DNA of 64,000 nucleotides from Paraburkholderia madseniana. Its GTDB lineage: Bacteria > Pseudomonadota > Gammaproteobacteria > Burkholderiales > Burkholderiaceae. The position numbers and the translations under genes were made by a program. The stretch is from NCBI RefSeq assembly GCF_009690905.1, contig NZ_VOSW01000020.1, forward strand, positions 43,045 through 107,044. The letters are read 5' to 3'. This document shows, piece after piece, positions 18,967 to 28,760 of this stretch. The notes under the pieces were generated by a model that saw only the letters and a list, made by a program, of their open reading frames with translations, did no database searches and was not told where the DNA came from. Within the stretch, counting starts at the first letter, position 1. Each line of letters opens with the position of its first letter.

Positions 18967-19349
18967 TGCCCCGTACCTTTCAACGTCCCTTTCCGTCGGT
19001 CGAGAAGCAGATGCGTGCGCTCGGCGAACGGCTGAAACTCGCCCGCCTGCGACGTGAACTCACGACCGTTCTGTTCGCTGAAAGGCTGGGCATTTCGCGC
19101 GACACGCTGAGCCGCCTCGAGAAAGGCGATCCGAATATTGCGCTCGGCACCTATATGCGGGCGCTTCGCGTGTTGGGTCTCGACAAGGACATGGACGCCA
19201 TCGCCCGCGACGACGAACTCGGCCGCAAGCTGCAGGATCTCAAGTTGCCGGGTCAGCGCAAACCGCGCACGAACACGCCCGGTGCCGCTCCTGTCAAAAC
19301 CGGGCAACCGGCAAAAAAACCCCCGAAGAAATCTGATGGTCAGCAATAA
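18966..19349 (+). CDS. hipB: HipB-like antitoxin, XRE-family DNA-binding protein
   Basis: A 127-residue protein. Residues about 18-72 are an XRE helix-turn-helix (LGERLKLARLRRELTTVLFAERLGIS, RDTLSRLEKGDPNIALGTYMRALRVLGL). The tail is a basic, Pro/Lys-rich extension (about 97-127). It overlaps the hipA start by 14 bp, as usual for hipBA modules. It should repress the operon and neutralise the HipA kinase. Because the neighbouring hipA is broken, the antitoxin may survive as a stand-alone repressor. The start ATG 18966 is chosen over the upstream in-frame codon at 18930, which lies inside the -35 box. Confidence 0.85.
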   Translation: MPRTFQRPFPSVEKQMRALGERLKLARLRRELTTVLFAERLGISRDTLSRLEKGDPNIALGTYMRALRVLGLDKDMDAIARDDELGRKLQDLKLPGQRKPRTNTPGAAPVKTGQPAKKPPKKSDGQQ

Positions 19350-20303
19350 ACCTCGCGATGCGTTCAAGGTATTCCTCGACGCAACCGAACTGAGCAACCA
19401 GCAGCAAGTCGGCCCCTTGTATTGCCAGACTGCACGCACTGACTTGCCGGCATCCTTTACCTATGCGAAGAACTGGGTAGATGGGCGTAACGCATTCATG
19501 CTCGACCCGCGCCTCGAGTTATGGACCGACGAGCAATATCCGCCCGCGAAGTCCGCCGCATTCGGCGTCTTCATGGACTCGGCGCCGGATCGCTGGGGCC
19601 GCGTGCTGATGGAGCGCCGCGAGGCCGCGGCGGCAGATCGCGAAGACCGGCCCATGCGTAATTTGCAGGAGATCGATTTCCTGCTGGGTGTGCACGATCT
19701 GACACGAGTCGGCGCGCTGCGGTTTCAGGACGTGGACGGACATTTTCTCGACAACAGCGCGAATGCCGCGCCGCCGGTCACCGACCTCGCGACCCTGGCC
19801 TATATCAGCCTGCGCATTGAAGAGGCAGATATCGAAAAACTGCCCGAGTACGAGCAGTGGCTCGCGATGCTGATCGCCCCTGGCACCTCGCTCGGCGGCG
19901 CTCGCCCGAAAGCCAACTTCACCAGTCTGGGCAATGATCTCAGGATCGCCAAATTCCCCGCGAAAGACGACCGTTATGACATCGGCGCGTGGGAAACCGG
20001 GACGATCACCTGCGCAATCATGGCTTCATTCGCGAGCCTTCGGGCTGGCGGCTCTCGCCGGCGTTCGATATGAATCCAAACCCGGGCAAGCGGGAACACG
20101 CGCTCACGCTGGACGGCATGAGCGCCCTGCCGGATCTTGAAACCGCGCTTGACACCGCTGAGTTTTATCGACTCGACGACGCAGACGCGCGCCGCATCGT
20201 TGCGGAAGTTCAAGACACCGTCAACACATGGCGGGAAGAAGCCACCGCGCTGAATATGTCCCGGCCCGAAATACAACGAATGGAGTCTGTATTTCAGGCG
20301 TGA
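19336..20303 (+). pseudogene. hipA: hipA toxin kinase, inactivated by an internal deletion and frame change
   Basis: The first part (19336 to about 19993, roughly 219 codons) is a normal HipA N-terminus: N-subdomain 1, ASFTYAKNWVDG, GVFMDSAPDRWGR, GTSLGGARPKANF and the start of the kinase fold at RYDIGAWE. The last part, in another frame (about 19990-20303), resumes at NRDDHLRNHGF, the catalytic loop, and continues SPAFDMNPNPG to a normal C-terminus. About 110 residues of kinase core expected between these points are missing. Joined length is about 322 residues, against 410-440 for the family. The junction lies near 19990-19996. No functional kinase can be made. Confidence 0.85.
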
Positions 20304-20480
20304 TGTCTGCGCATAGCGGCCACACGTTCGAGCCGTGCCAGTCACATCCGGCACCTGGACGCTCGCGTTCCGGCACATGTCTCCATACCCTTTATAATCC
20401 GGCATGATCCGAATCCCGCACCTCCCCTCGCAATCGGCCGCACATGGCCGATCAGCCCCCCACCGCGCTCCGGTGGCCGC

Positions 20481-21338
20481 ATGAAAACACCCAAACGTCT
20501 GCTCCCGCTGGTCGAAGAGGGCCTGATCGACGAAGTCATCTCGCAGTTGATGAGCGGCAAAGAAGCCACCGTCTACGTGGTCCGCAGCGGCGAGTCCACG
20601 CGCTGCGCGAAGGTCTATAAGGACGCCAAACAGCGCAGTTTCCGCCAGGCCGCGTCCTATCAGCAGGGCCGCAAGGTCAAGAACAGCCGCCAGCAGCGCG
20701 CCATGGAAAAAGGCAGCCGCTATGGCCGCGAAGTGCAGGAACAGGCGTGGCAGAACGCGGAAGTCGATGCGCTGTTCCAGCTCGCCAACGCCGGCGTGCG
20801 CGTGCCGCAGCCCTTTATCTGCACCGACGGCGTGTTGCTGATGGAATTGGTGACCGATGCGGACGGCAACGTCGCGCCGCGTCTGAACGATGTCGAGATG
20901 ACCGAAGCACGCGCGTTCGAACTGCACGCGCTGCTGCTCAACCAGGTGGTGCGCATGCTGTGCGCCGGCATGATTCACGGCGACCTGTCCGAATACAACA
21001 TCCTGCTCGCGGCAGACGGCCCGGTGATCATCGACCTGCCGCAAGCCGTGGATGCCGCCGGCAATTTGGAAGCGCCGGCCATGCTCGAGCGCGACGTGAA
21101 TAACCTCGCCACGTATTTTGGCCAGTTCGCGCCCGCATTGCTCGATACGAGCTACGGCAAGGAAATCTGGTCGCTGTACGAAGCAGGCGCCTTGCACGTG
21201 GATGCCAAATTGACCGGCCGTGTCGAACTCGACACTACGCCGATCGATCTCGAAGCCGTACTACAGGAACTTGAAGACACGCGCCTCGACGAAGAAGCGC
21301 GCCTGCGCTACGAACAGTCGCTGCGCAGCGGGACGTAA
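20481..21338 (+). CDS. RIO-type atypical serine kinase (PA4780-like)
   Basis: A 285-residue protein with the RIO kinase layout: SGKEATVYVV as the nucleotide loop, Lys44 in CAKVYK, the RIO-specific insert rich in basic residues (RQAASYQQGRKVKNSRQQR), catalytic loop HGDLSEYNIL with Asp168, and metal-binding IIDLPQAVD with Asp185. RIO kinases are universal in archaea and eukaryotes and act in ribosome maturation; the bacterial branch is known from Pseudomonas and relatives and its substrate is not established to my knowledge. It stands alone, 177 bp after the hipA remnant. Confidence 0.88.
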   Translation: MKTPKRLLPLVEEGLIDEVISQLMSGKEATVYVVRSGESTRCAKVYKDAKQRSFRQAASYQQGRKVKNSRQQRAMEKGSRYGREVQEQAWQNAEVDALFQLANAGVRVPQPFICTDGVLLMELVTDADGNVAPRLNDVEMTEARAFELHALLLNQVVRMLCAGMIHGDLSEYNILLAADGPVIIDLPQAVDAAGNLEAPAMLERDVNNLATYFGQFAPALLDTSYGKEIWSLYEAGALHVDAKLTGRVELDTTPIDLEAVLQELEDTRLDEEARLRYEQSLRSGT

Positions 21339-21381
21339 GCGGGGCCAAAACAGCCCCTACGCAACACGTAAGCGACCAATC

Positions 21382-21401
21382 AGCGGCACCTGCGTGCCGC
21401 T
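21382..21401. terminator. Possible bidirectional hairpin between convergent genes
   Basis: AGCGGCAC (21382-21389) pairs with GTGCCGCT (21394-21401) around a 4-base loop, in the 74-bp gap between the convergent RIO kinase and LacI genes. No T tract follows, so termination is uncertain. Confidence 0.4.
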
Positions 21402-21412
21402 TCGCGAAGAGG

Positions 21413-22468
21413 CTACGACGCGATGCGGCAGCTGGCCGCCTTGATCCTGGTCGACGAAGCCCCCGGTGCCGGCCCCACCGATTCCCGCATCGTCACGCTC
21501 ACCGGAAACTCGCGGATGATCTCCCATGAGGTCCGGTAGCACTGATTGACCAGCCAGCGCACGGCGTTCTGCGTCAACTCCGCCGTGGGGATATGCACCG
21601 AGGTGAGCCCAGGCGCGGCATACGCGGCCGAATAATCATCGTCGTAGCCGATCACCGAGACTTCGTCGGGTACGGAAATCCCCACCTGGTGGAAGCGCGC
21701 CAGCGCGCTCACCGCCATCGTGTCGTTCGCGCAAAAGAGGCCGGTGAAGCGCCGCTTCGAATCGAGCAGCTTCTGCGCGGCAACGTAACCGCCTTCCGGC
21801 GAGAAGTCCGATTCGATCAGCGTGACGTCTTCACGTGCAATGCCCTCACGCGACAATTCGGCAAAGAAGCCTTCGAGCCGGGTGTGATTGTCCGAGGCGC
21901 TGAACGGCCCGGAAATCACCGCAATGTCCCGATGCCCATAATCGAGCAGCGTGCGTGCTGCCAGTTCACCGCCGCGCCGATGATCCGCGCAAAACGACGC
22001 TTCCGGCAACTGATCGAACGCGCGATTCAGAAACACCATCTTTGGATGCATGCGATGCAGCATGTCCAGATCTTCGTCGTGCAGATCGTGGCTGATCACC
22101 ACCACGCCATCGCAATCACGGCCGATCAGAAAACGCACCGCCTCGATGGCCTGCTCGCGCGGCGACACTTCTCCGCAACCCGTCGCCACCACCACGTGGC
22201 GGCGCACCGCGCGCAGTTCGGTGTCGGTCTGCTTGAGAATCGTGCCGTAGTAAGAGCCGAAGAAAGTCGGCACGAAAATGCCGATCATGCCGAGCGATTG
22301 CGTCGCCATCGCCCGGCCGATGGACGACGGCCGGAAATTCAGCGCTTCGATAGCGGCCTTCACGCGCGCGGCGGCATCGGCTGAAATGGGTCCCTTACCG
22401 GAAATGGCTCGCGACGCAGTCGACATGCCGACGCCGGCCAGTGCCGCGACATCCTTGAGTGTTGCCAC
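21413..22468 (-). CDS. LacI-family repressor of the beta-glucoside operon
   Basis: The helix-turn-helix and hinge are obvious at the N-terminus (TLKDVAALAGVGMSTASRAI, then NFRPSSIGRAM), followed by a periplasmic-binding-protein-like effector domain. I chose the GTG at 22468 (351 residues) because GGAG lies about 6 bases upstream; a TTG at 22498 is in frame without a better RBS. It is the last gene after glucosidase, binding protein, permeases and ATPase and probably responds to the imported sugar. GTGGAAGCGCTTCCAC before the glucosidase gene is a plausible target. Confidence 0.9.
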   Translation of the reverse strand: MATLKDVAALAGVGMSTASRAISGKGPISADAAARVKAAIEALNFRPSSIGRAMATQSLGMIGIFVPTFFGSYYGTILKQTDTELRAVRRHVVVATGCGEVSPREQAIEAVRFLIGRDCDGVVVISHDLHDEDLDMLHRMHPKMVFLNRAFDQLPEASFCADHRRGGELAARTLLDYGHRDIAVISGPFSASDNHTRLEGFFAELSREGIAREDVTLIESDFSPEGGYVAAQKLLDSKRRFTGLFCANDTMAVSALARFHQVGISVPDEVSVIGYDDDYSAAYAAPGLTSVHIPTAELTQNAVRWLVNQCYRTSWEIIREFPVSVTMRESVGPAPGASSTRIKAASCRIAS

Positions 22469-22516
22469 ACGGTTCTCCGTCAAGCTTGCTGTATTCAACG
22501 ACGCTGCGTCCCGTCA

Positions 22517-23755
22517 CTACAGACGCGCACCGCCTTCTTCCTCGAACAGCGAAATATGTGCGCCATCGAACGAAAACGCCGCGGCATCCCCAATCGCCAC
22601 CGGTGTCTTCGTCTGGTCGATCGACGCGATTTGCACTCCATGATAGTCGAGCCAGATGACACGGTGGTTGCCCATCGGCTCGATCAGTGAAATGTTCGCG
22701 CGCTCGCTCATTTTTGTGTTTGAACCGCTTGACCCGCTTGAGCCCTCGCCCACGTGCACGTCTTCGGCCCGTACGCCGAGTACGCAAGACAGACGATCCG
22801 TCGGCAGGTTCTTGAAAGGATAGTGCGACACATCGAGCCGCAAATGCGCTGTACAAAAGTGTAGCGCGCCGTCGCGCGGCTCAAGTGTGCCCTTGAGCAC
22901 ATTCATTGCGGGCGAGCCCAAAAACGTCGCGACAAACAGATTGTTCGGCCGCGCATAGACTTCGGCGGGCGTGCCGAACTGCTGGATCACGCCGCCGCGC
23001 ATCACCGCCATGCGCGTGGCAAGCGTCATCGCTTCGACCTGATCATGGGTCACGTAGATCATCGTCGCGCCCAGACGCTGGTGCAGTTGCTTGAGTTCGC
23101 GACGCAATTCGGTGCGCAATTTGGCGTCGAGATTCGAGAGCGGCTCGTCGAACAGGAACACATCGGCCTCGCGCACGATCGCACGGCCGATCGCCACCCG
23201 CTGCCGCTGCCCGCCGGAGAGTTGCGCGGGCTTGCGCTTGAGCAGCGGGCCGAGTTGCAGCATGTCGGACGCCCGCGCCACACGCCGCTCGATTTCCGCC
23301 TTCGGCGTGCCGTTGATACGTAACGCAAACGACAGATTGCGCTCGACACTCATGGTCGGATACAACGCATACGACTGGAACACCAGCGCGATACGTCGAT
23401 CTTTCGGGTCGGCCCAGGTCATGTCAACGCCCGCAATTTCGATGCTGCCGTCGGTCACGTCGATCAGGCCCGCGATGCTGTGCAACAAGGTGGATTTGCC
23501 GCAGCCCGATGGGCCGAGGAGCACCACGAACTCACCCGCTCGCACATCGAGATCGAGATTCTCGATCACCGTATTCGCGCCGAGCTGGATCTTCAGATTG
23601 CGCACCGATACGTTGGCCGGATTCGACAGACCCGCGGTGTCCGCCACGTGGCCGACATTCGCCGCATCTGCCGGGGTAGCCACGTCTGCCGCATTTACCG
23701 CCGCACCTACCGCCGCATTTGCCATCGCGTTTTCCACATTCGCCAGGTTTGCCAT
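22517..23755 (-). CDS. Sugar ABC transporter ATP-binding protein (MalK/UgpC type)
   Basis: A 412-residue ATPase. Walker A GPSGCGKST, Q-loop, signature LSGGQRQRVAIGRAI, Walker B VFLFDEPLSNLD and the switch histidine in YVTHDQVEAM are all present, with a C-terminal OB-fold/TOBE regulatory domain. The normal family start would be around VSVRNLKIQLG; instead an N-terminal extension of about 48 residues of Ala, Asn, Val and Asp precedes it, encoded by short degenerate repeats (about 23605-23755). It may energise both permeases upstream. Confidence 0.92.
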   Translation of the reverse strand: MANLANVENAMANAAVGAAVNAADVATPADAANVGHVADTAGLSNPANVSVRNLKIQLGANTVIENLDLDVRAGEFVVLLGPSGCGKSTLLHSIAGLIDVTDGSIEIAGVDMTWADPKDRRIALVFQSYALYPTMSVERNLSFALRINGTPKAEIERRVARASDMLQLGPLLKRKPAQLSGGQRQRVAIGRAIVREADVFLFDEPLSNLDAKLRTELRRELKQLHQRLGATMIYVTHDQVEAMTLATRMAVMRGGVIQQFGTPAEVYARPNNLFVATFLGSPAMNVLKGTLEPRDGALHFCTAHLRLDVSHYPFKNLPTDRLSCVLGVRAEDVHVGEGSSGSSGSNTKMSERANISLIEPMGNHRVIWLDYHGVQIASIDQTKTPVAIGDAAAFSFDGAHISLFEEEGGARL

Positions 23756-23766
23756 GCTTTATCGCC

Positions 23767-24678
23767 CTATCCCTTGACGGCGCCGGACGCAATGCCGCGC
23801 ACAAACCAGCGGCCCGAAATGAAGTAGACCGCGAGCGGCACCATGGAGGTCAGAATGGTCGCCGCCATATTGACGTTATAGAGCCGCTCGCCAGTCGTCG
23901 TATTGATGATGTTGTTCAATTGCACCGTCATCGGCAGGTTTTTCGTGCCGGCGAACACGACGCCGAGAATGAAGTCGTTCCAGATGCCCGTCACCTGCAT
24001 GATGACCGCGACGACGATGATCGGCGTGGACATCGGCAGCATCAGTTGCAAAAAGATGCGCCAGAAGCCGCCGCCGTCGATGCGCGCCGCCTTGAACAGC
24101 TCCTGCGGAATCGACGCGTAATAGTTGCGAAACAGCAGCGTCATCACCGGCATGCCGAAGATGGTGTGGATCACCACGATACCCGGCAGCGAGCTGAACA
24201 GATGCACACTCGCGAGCACGCGCACGAGCGGATAGACCATCACCTGCACGGGAATGAAGGCGCCCATCAGCAAGACGCCGAACAGCAGCCCTGCCCCACG
24301 CGGCCGCCAGAACGACAGCGCATAGCCGTTCACCGCGCCGATCATGATCGACAACACCGTGCTAGGTACGACGATACGCACCGAATTCCAGAAGCCGACC
24401 TGGATGCCGTTGCAATCGAGCCCCGTACAGGCGGATTGCCACGCGGCGCTCCATGCGTCGCGTGTGAAATGCGCGGGGAACGCGAGCAGATTGCCGAGGC
24501 GAATCTCGCTCATGGGCTTCACGGATGTGACGAGCATCACGTACAACGGCAGCAGGAAGAACAGCGCCGCTGTGAGCAGAAACGCGTAGACGCCGAGTCG
24601 TGCGGGTGTAAACGCATGGCGGCGCCGGCGTGTACGGCTCGGCGTGCCGCTTTTGAGCGGCGGACTGAGCGTGTTCAT
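23767..24678 (-). CDS. Carbohydrate ABC transporter permease (MalG/AraQ type)
   Basis: A 303-residue inner-membrane permease with about six helices. The EAA loop that docks the ATPase is readable as YYASIPQELFKAARIDGGGFWRIF. The start ATG 24678 overlaps the stop of the other permease. It ends 11 bp before the ATPase gene. Confidence 0.93.
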   Translation of the reverse strand: MNTLSPPLKSGTPSRTRRRRHAFTPARLGVYAFLLTAALFFLLPLYVMLVTSVKPMSEIRLGNLLAFPAHFTRDAWSAAWQSACTGLDCNGIQVGFWNSVRIVVPSTVLSIMIGAVNGYALSFWRPRGAGLLFGVLLMGAFIPVQVMVYPLVRVLASVHLFSSLPGIVVIHTIFGMPVMTLLFRNYYASIPQELFKAARIDGGGFWRIFLQLMLPMSTPIIVVAVIMQVTGIWNDFILGVVFAGTKNLPMTVQLNNIINTTTGERLYNVNMAATILTSMVPLAVYFISGRWFVRGIASGAVKG

Positions 24679-25619
24679 CACACCTCCTTGCGCAACGCAG
24701 CGCGGCTGCGGGCATAGAAGAACGGCGCGAGAATCGCCAGCACCGTGGCCAGCAGCACGATCGACGCGGCCGACGCGAGGCCGATATTGGCCCGGCCGAA
24801 CAGGTAATCCATGATGAACTTCGCCGGCACTTCGCTCGCGGTGCCGGGGCCGCCTTGCGTCATGGCAACCACGGCGTCGTAAAGCTTCACGACCATCACG
24901 AAGAGCAGCACAAAGGCAGTGGACAGGGAAGGCCCGAGCATCGGCACGACGATGCTCGCATACACCCGCCAACGCGGAATGCCGTCGATACGTGCGGCTT
25001 TCCACAGTTCGTCGTCGATACCGCGCAAGCCGGCCAGCAGCAGCGCCATCACGAGGCCGGACGCCTGCCACACCGTCGCAATGACGATGGTGTAGATCAC
25101 CCAGTCCTGATCGACGATCCAGTCGAAACGCGCGTGTACAAAACCGAGCTTGTGCAACACGGCCTGCGCACCCAGCTCAGGATTCAGAATCCACTGCCAG
25201 ACCAGACCGGTTGCGACAAACGACATCGCATATGGATAGAGAAACACCGTGCGCAACGCGCCTTCGGCCACGACGCGTTGGTCGATGAAGATCGCCAGCA
25301 GCAAGCCGATCACCATGCACGCAACAATAAAGCACGCACCGTAGATCACGATGTTTTGCAGCGACAGCAACCAGCGGTCGTTATTGAAGAGCCGCGTGTA
25401 CTGCGTGAGACCCGCGAAGTCGCCGGAAGGAAACGTACGCGAGTTGCTGAGGGACACGCGCGCGGTCCAGACCATCGTGCCGAGATACGCGAACACCACG
25501 GTCAGGACCATCGGCAGCAAGGCTAGCCATGCCGCTATCGGCAAGCGCTTTTTTAGCGGCTTTTTCAGCGGCCCTTTGCGAGGCTTGGAGCCGGCGGCTG
25601 GCAGCTTGAGCGCGTGCAT
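24678..25619 (-). CDS. Carbohydrate ABC transporter permease (MalF/UgpA type)
   Basis: A 313-residue inner-membrane permease. The basic N-terminus (KPRKGPLKKPLKKRLP) precedes the first helix, and the EAA loop reads LRGIDDELWKAARIDGIPRWRVY. It pairs with the following permease and starts 9 bp after the binding-protein gene. Confidence 0.93.
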   Translation of the reverse strand: MHALKLPAAGSKPRKGPLKKPLKKRLPIAAWLALLPMVLTVVFAYLGTMVWTARVSLSNSRTFPSGDFAGLTQYTRLFNNDRWLLSLQNIVIYGACFIVACMVIGLLLAIFIDQRVVAEGALRTVFLYPYAMSFVATGLVWQWILNPELGAQAVLHKLGFVHARFDWIVDQDWVIYTIVIATVWQASGLVMALLLAGLRGIDDELWKAARIDGIPRWRVYASIVVPMLGPSLSTAFVLLFVMVVKLYDAVVAMTQGGPGTASEVPAKFIMDYLFGRANIGLASAASIVLLATVLAILAPFFYARSRAALRKEV

Positions 25620-25628
25620 GGCGAGCGC

Positions 25629-26870
25629 CTAGCTCTTCAATGCACTGGCAAACGCCTTCTGCGCATCGTCGACCGACTGGTTCTTGTTCCAGAAGTTCGT
25701 GATGACGTCGATCAACGCGCCCTGCGTGTCAGGCGAGAGCAGCATCTCCGGATTCGGCAACTGACGCGACTTGTCCTTCATGATCGCCATGCCCTCCTTC
25801 GCGCAGATGTCGAGACTGCTCGCGTCCACATCGGGGCGAATCGGAATCGAGCCTTTCTTCGCGCTGAATGCGACTTGCGCGGCCGGCGAGGTCATCACCG
25901 TGGCAAGCAGATTTTGCGCCTTGATCGCGTTGGCGTTGTCGGTTTTCGGGAATACGAATACGTCCCCCGCGACCAGATACGGCGAGTGCGGACCGAAACC
26001 CGGGAAGCAGCCGAAGTCCTTGCCCGCCGTCTGATTGGCCGCGGAGAATTCACCCTTGGCCCAGTCGCCCATGATCTGCACGCCCGCCTTGCCGGAAATC
26101 ACCAGCGCGGTGGCGTCGTTCCAGTTGCGGCCAGGCGAGCCCGCATCGACGAAATCATGCAAGCGCTTGAACGATGCGAGCACTTTCTTGAACGCATCCG
26201 ACTTGACCGCGTTCATGTCGCGATCGCGGTACACCTTCAGATAAAGATCGGGACCGCCGACGTCGGCGAAGACCGCGTCGAACGTGATCTTTTCCTGCCA
26301 GGGCTGACCACCGAGCGCGAGCGGGATCACGCCCGCCGCTTTCAGCTTGCCGAGATCGGCGAGGAATTCGTCATAGCTCTTCGGCTCGGCGGCAATGCCG
26401 GCCTTCTGGAACACCGGCTTCGAGTAGAAGAACCAGGCCGGCATGTGAATATCGACTGGCGCGGCGTAGTAGTGACCCTTCACCCGGATGCTGTCGATGA
26501 TCGATTGCGGGAACACGCCGTTCCAGTTTTCTTTCGCGGCGACGTCATCGACGTTGTTCAGCAGACCCTGGTCGATCAGGTCGTGAAACTGCTTGGAGGT
26601 ATTGAACTGCGCGGCGGTGGGTGGATCGCCGCCGACGATCCGGTTGATCGCCGTGGAGCGGGCCTGATCGGCGCCGGCCACCGCGTTGTCGACCCACTGG
26701 CCACCGGCCCTGTTGTACGCATCGGCGAACTGGCGGATCGCGGCGGATTCGCCGCCTGAGGTCCACCAGTGAATCACGTTGGCTTTCAACGGTTCAGCCG
26801 CATGCGCGATGACGCCGTACAACGCAAGTGCCGCAACCACGCCTCGCAAGACCATTTTTTTGCTGTTCAT
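25629..26870 (-). CDS. Sugar ABC transporter substrate-binding protein
   Basis: A 413-residue periplasmic binding protein. The signal peptide (MVLRGVVAALALYGVIAHA) is followed by the mature start AEPLKANVIHWWTSGGESAAI, typical of group-1 oligosaccharide/glucose binders such as the pseudomonad GtsA family. Two-lobe fold inferred from length and motif order. Context with a GH1 beta-glucosidase suggests cellobiose or other beta-glucosides, but glucose itself is equally possible. Confidence 0.93.
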   Translation of the reverse strand: MNSKKMVLRGVVAALALYGVIAHAAEPLKANVIHWWTSGGESAAIRQFADAYNRAGGQWVDNAVAGADQARSTAINRIVGGDPPTAAQFNTSKQFHDLIDQGLLNNVDDVAAKENWNGVFPQSIIDSIRVKGHYYAAPVDIHMPAWFFYSKPVFQKAGIAAEPKSYDEFLADLGKLKAAGVIPLALGGQPWQEKITFDAVFADVGGPDLYLKVYRDRDMNAVKSDAFKKVLASFKRLHDFVDAGSPGRNWNDATALVISGKAGVQIMGDWAKGEFSAANQTAGKDFGCFPGFGPHSPYLVAGDVFVFPKTDNANAIKAQNLLATVMTSPAAQVAFSAKKGSIPIRPDVDASSLDICAKEGMAIMKDKSRQLPNPEMLLSPDTQGALIDVITNFWNKNQSVDDAQKAFASALKS

Positions 26871-26883
26871 TCCGTCTCCTGTC

Positions 26884-26966
26884 GATCGGAGTTAGCGCTT
26901 TAGCTGTCGACTAGAGTTGGCGCTTTAGCGCTTACTCTAGTCCCATGCAGAGCACTTACTCCGATC
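26884..26966. promoter_or_regulatory. Nested palindromic operator array before the sugar ABC genes
   Basis: Two palindromes share one centre near 26925. The inner has GACTAGAGT (26909-26917) against ACTCTAGTC (26934-26942) with GCGC-TTTA-GCGC inside. The outer has GATCGGAGT (26884-26892) against ACTCCGATC (26958-26966). Each arm carries one copy of RGAGTWRGYGC, four in all. The GCGCT core resembles the palindrome before the glucosidase, so repeated LacI-type binding is likely; a structured RNA is the alternative. Confidence 0.6.
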
Positions 26967-27035
26967 CCATGCACGATAGTGCGCCGGCTTTGCGCCCGTG
27001 TTCCAAGTCGACATACCAACCAGCTTCACCTGCCG

Positions 27036-28451
<1,416 letters not shown>

Positions 28452-28524
28452 GGATTCTCTCCTGCGCTGAGGTCATTGAACCGGGTACGGCAAAACTCGA
28501 TGTGAATGCTGCCTGGCAGCTAAA

Positions 28525-28540
28525 GTGGAAGCGCTTCCAC
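28525..28540. promoter_or_regulatory. Perfect 16-bp LacI-type operator before the beta-glucosidase gene
   Basis: GTGGAAGCGCTTCCAC is a perfect palindrome 74 bp upstream of the GTG start, with the central CG step typical of LacI/GalR-family operators. The LacI-family gene at the end of the operon is the obvious ligand. Confidence 0.75.
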
Positions 28541-28669
28541 AAAGACCAGCGAACGATAGCAGTGGCGGATTGAACGCAGCAATCAGGGTTTGTCTGGAGG
28601 ACTTGCTGGCATGCGCGGCGCCGCGATGCGCCGCGCATACGGGTATTGCGTGAACCTAAATCAACAGGC

Positions 28670-28760
28670 TGTTGGTGCTGCCCAGCGATTTAAAGTGAAT
28701 TGTGCTGCGACAGTCAGGTGTTACGCTGACTGGTCACATGACGGGGCAAGTTACGAACCC
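28670..28760. repeat. Possible fossil of an IS21-like end
   Basis: A GTGCTGC direct repeat (28676-28682 and 28701-28707) flanks GATTTAAAGTG, and CAGTCAG/CTGACTG form an inverted repeat about 8 bases apart just after. The arrangement reminds me of the repeated ends of IS21-family elements, but no transposase remnant is present. It borders a lower-GC segment. Confidence 0.25.
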
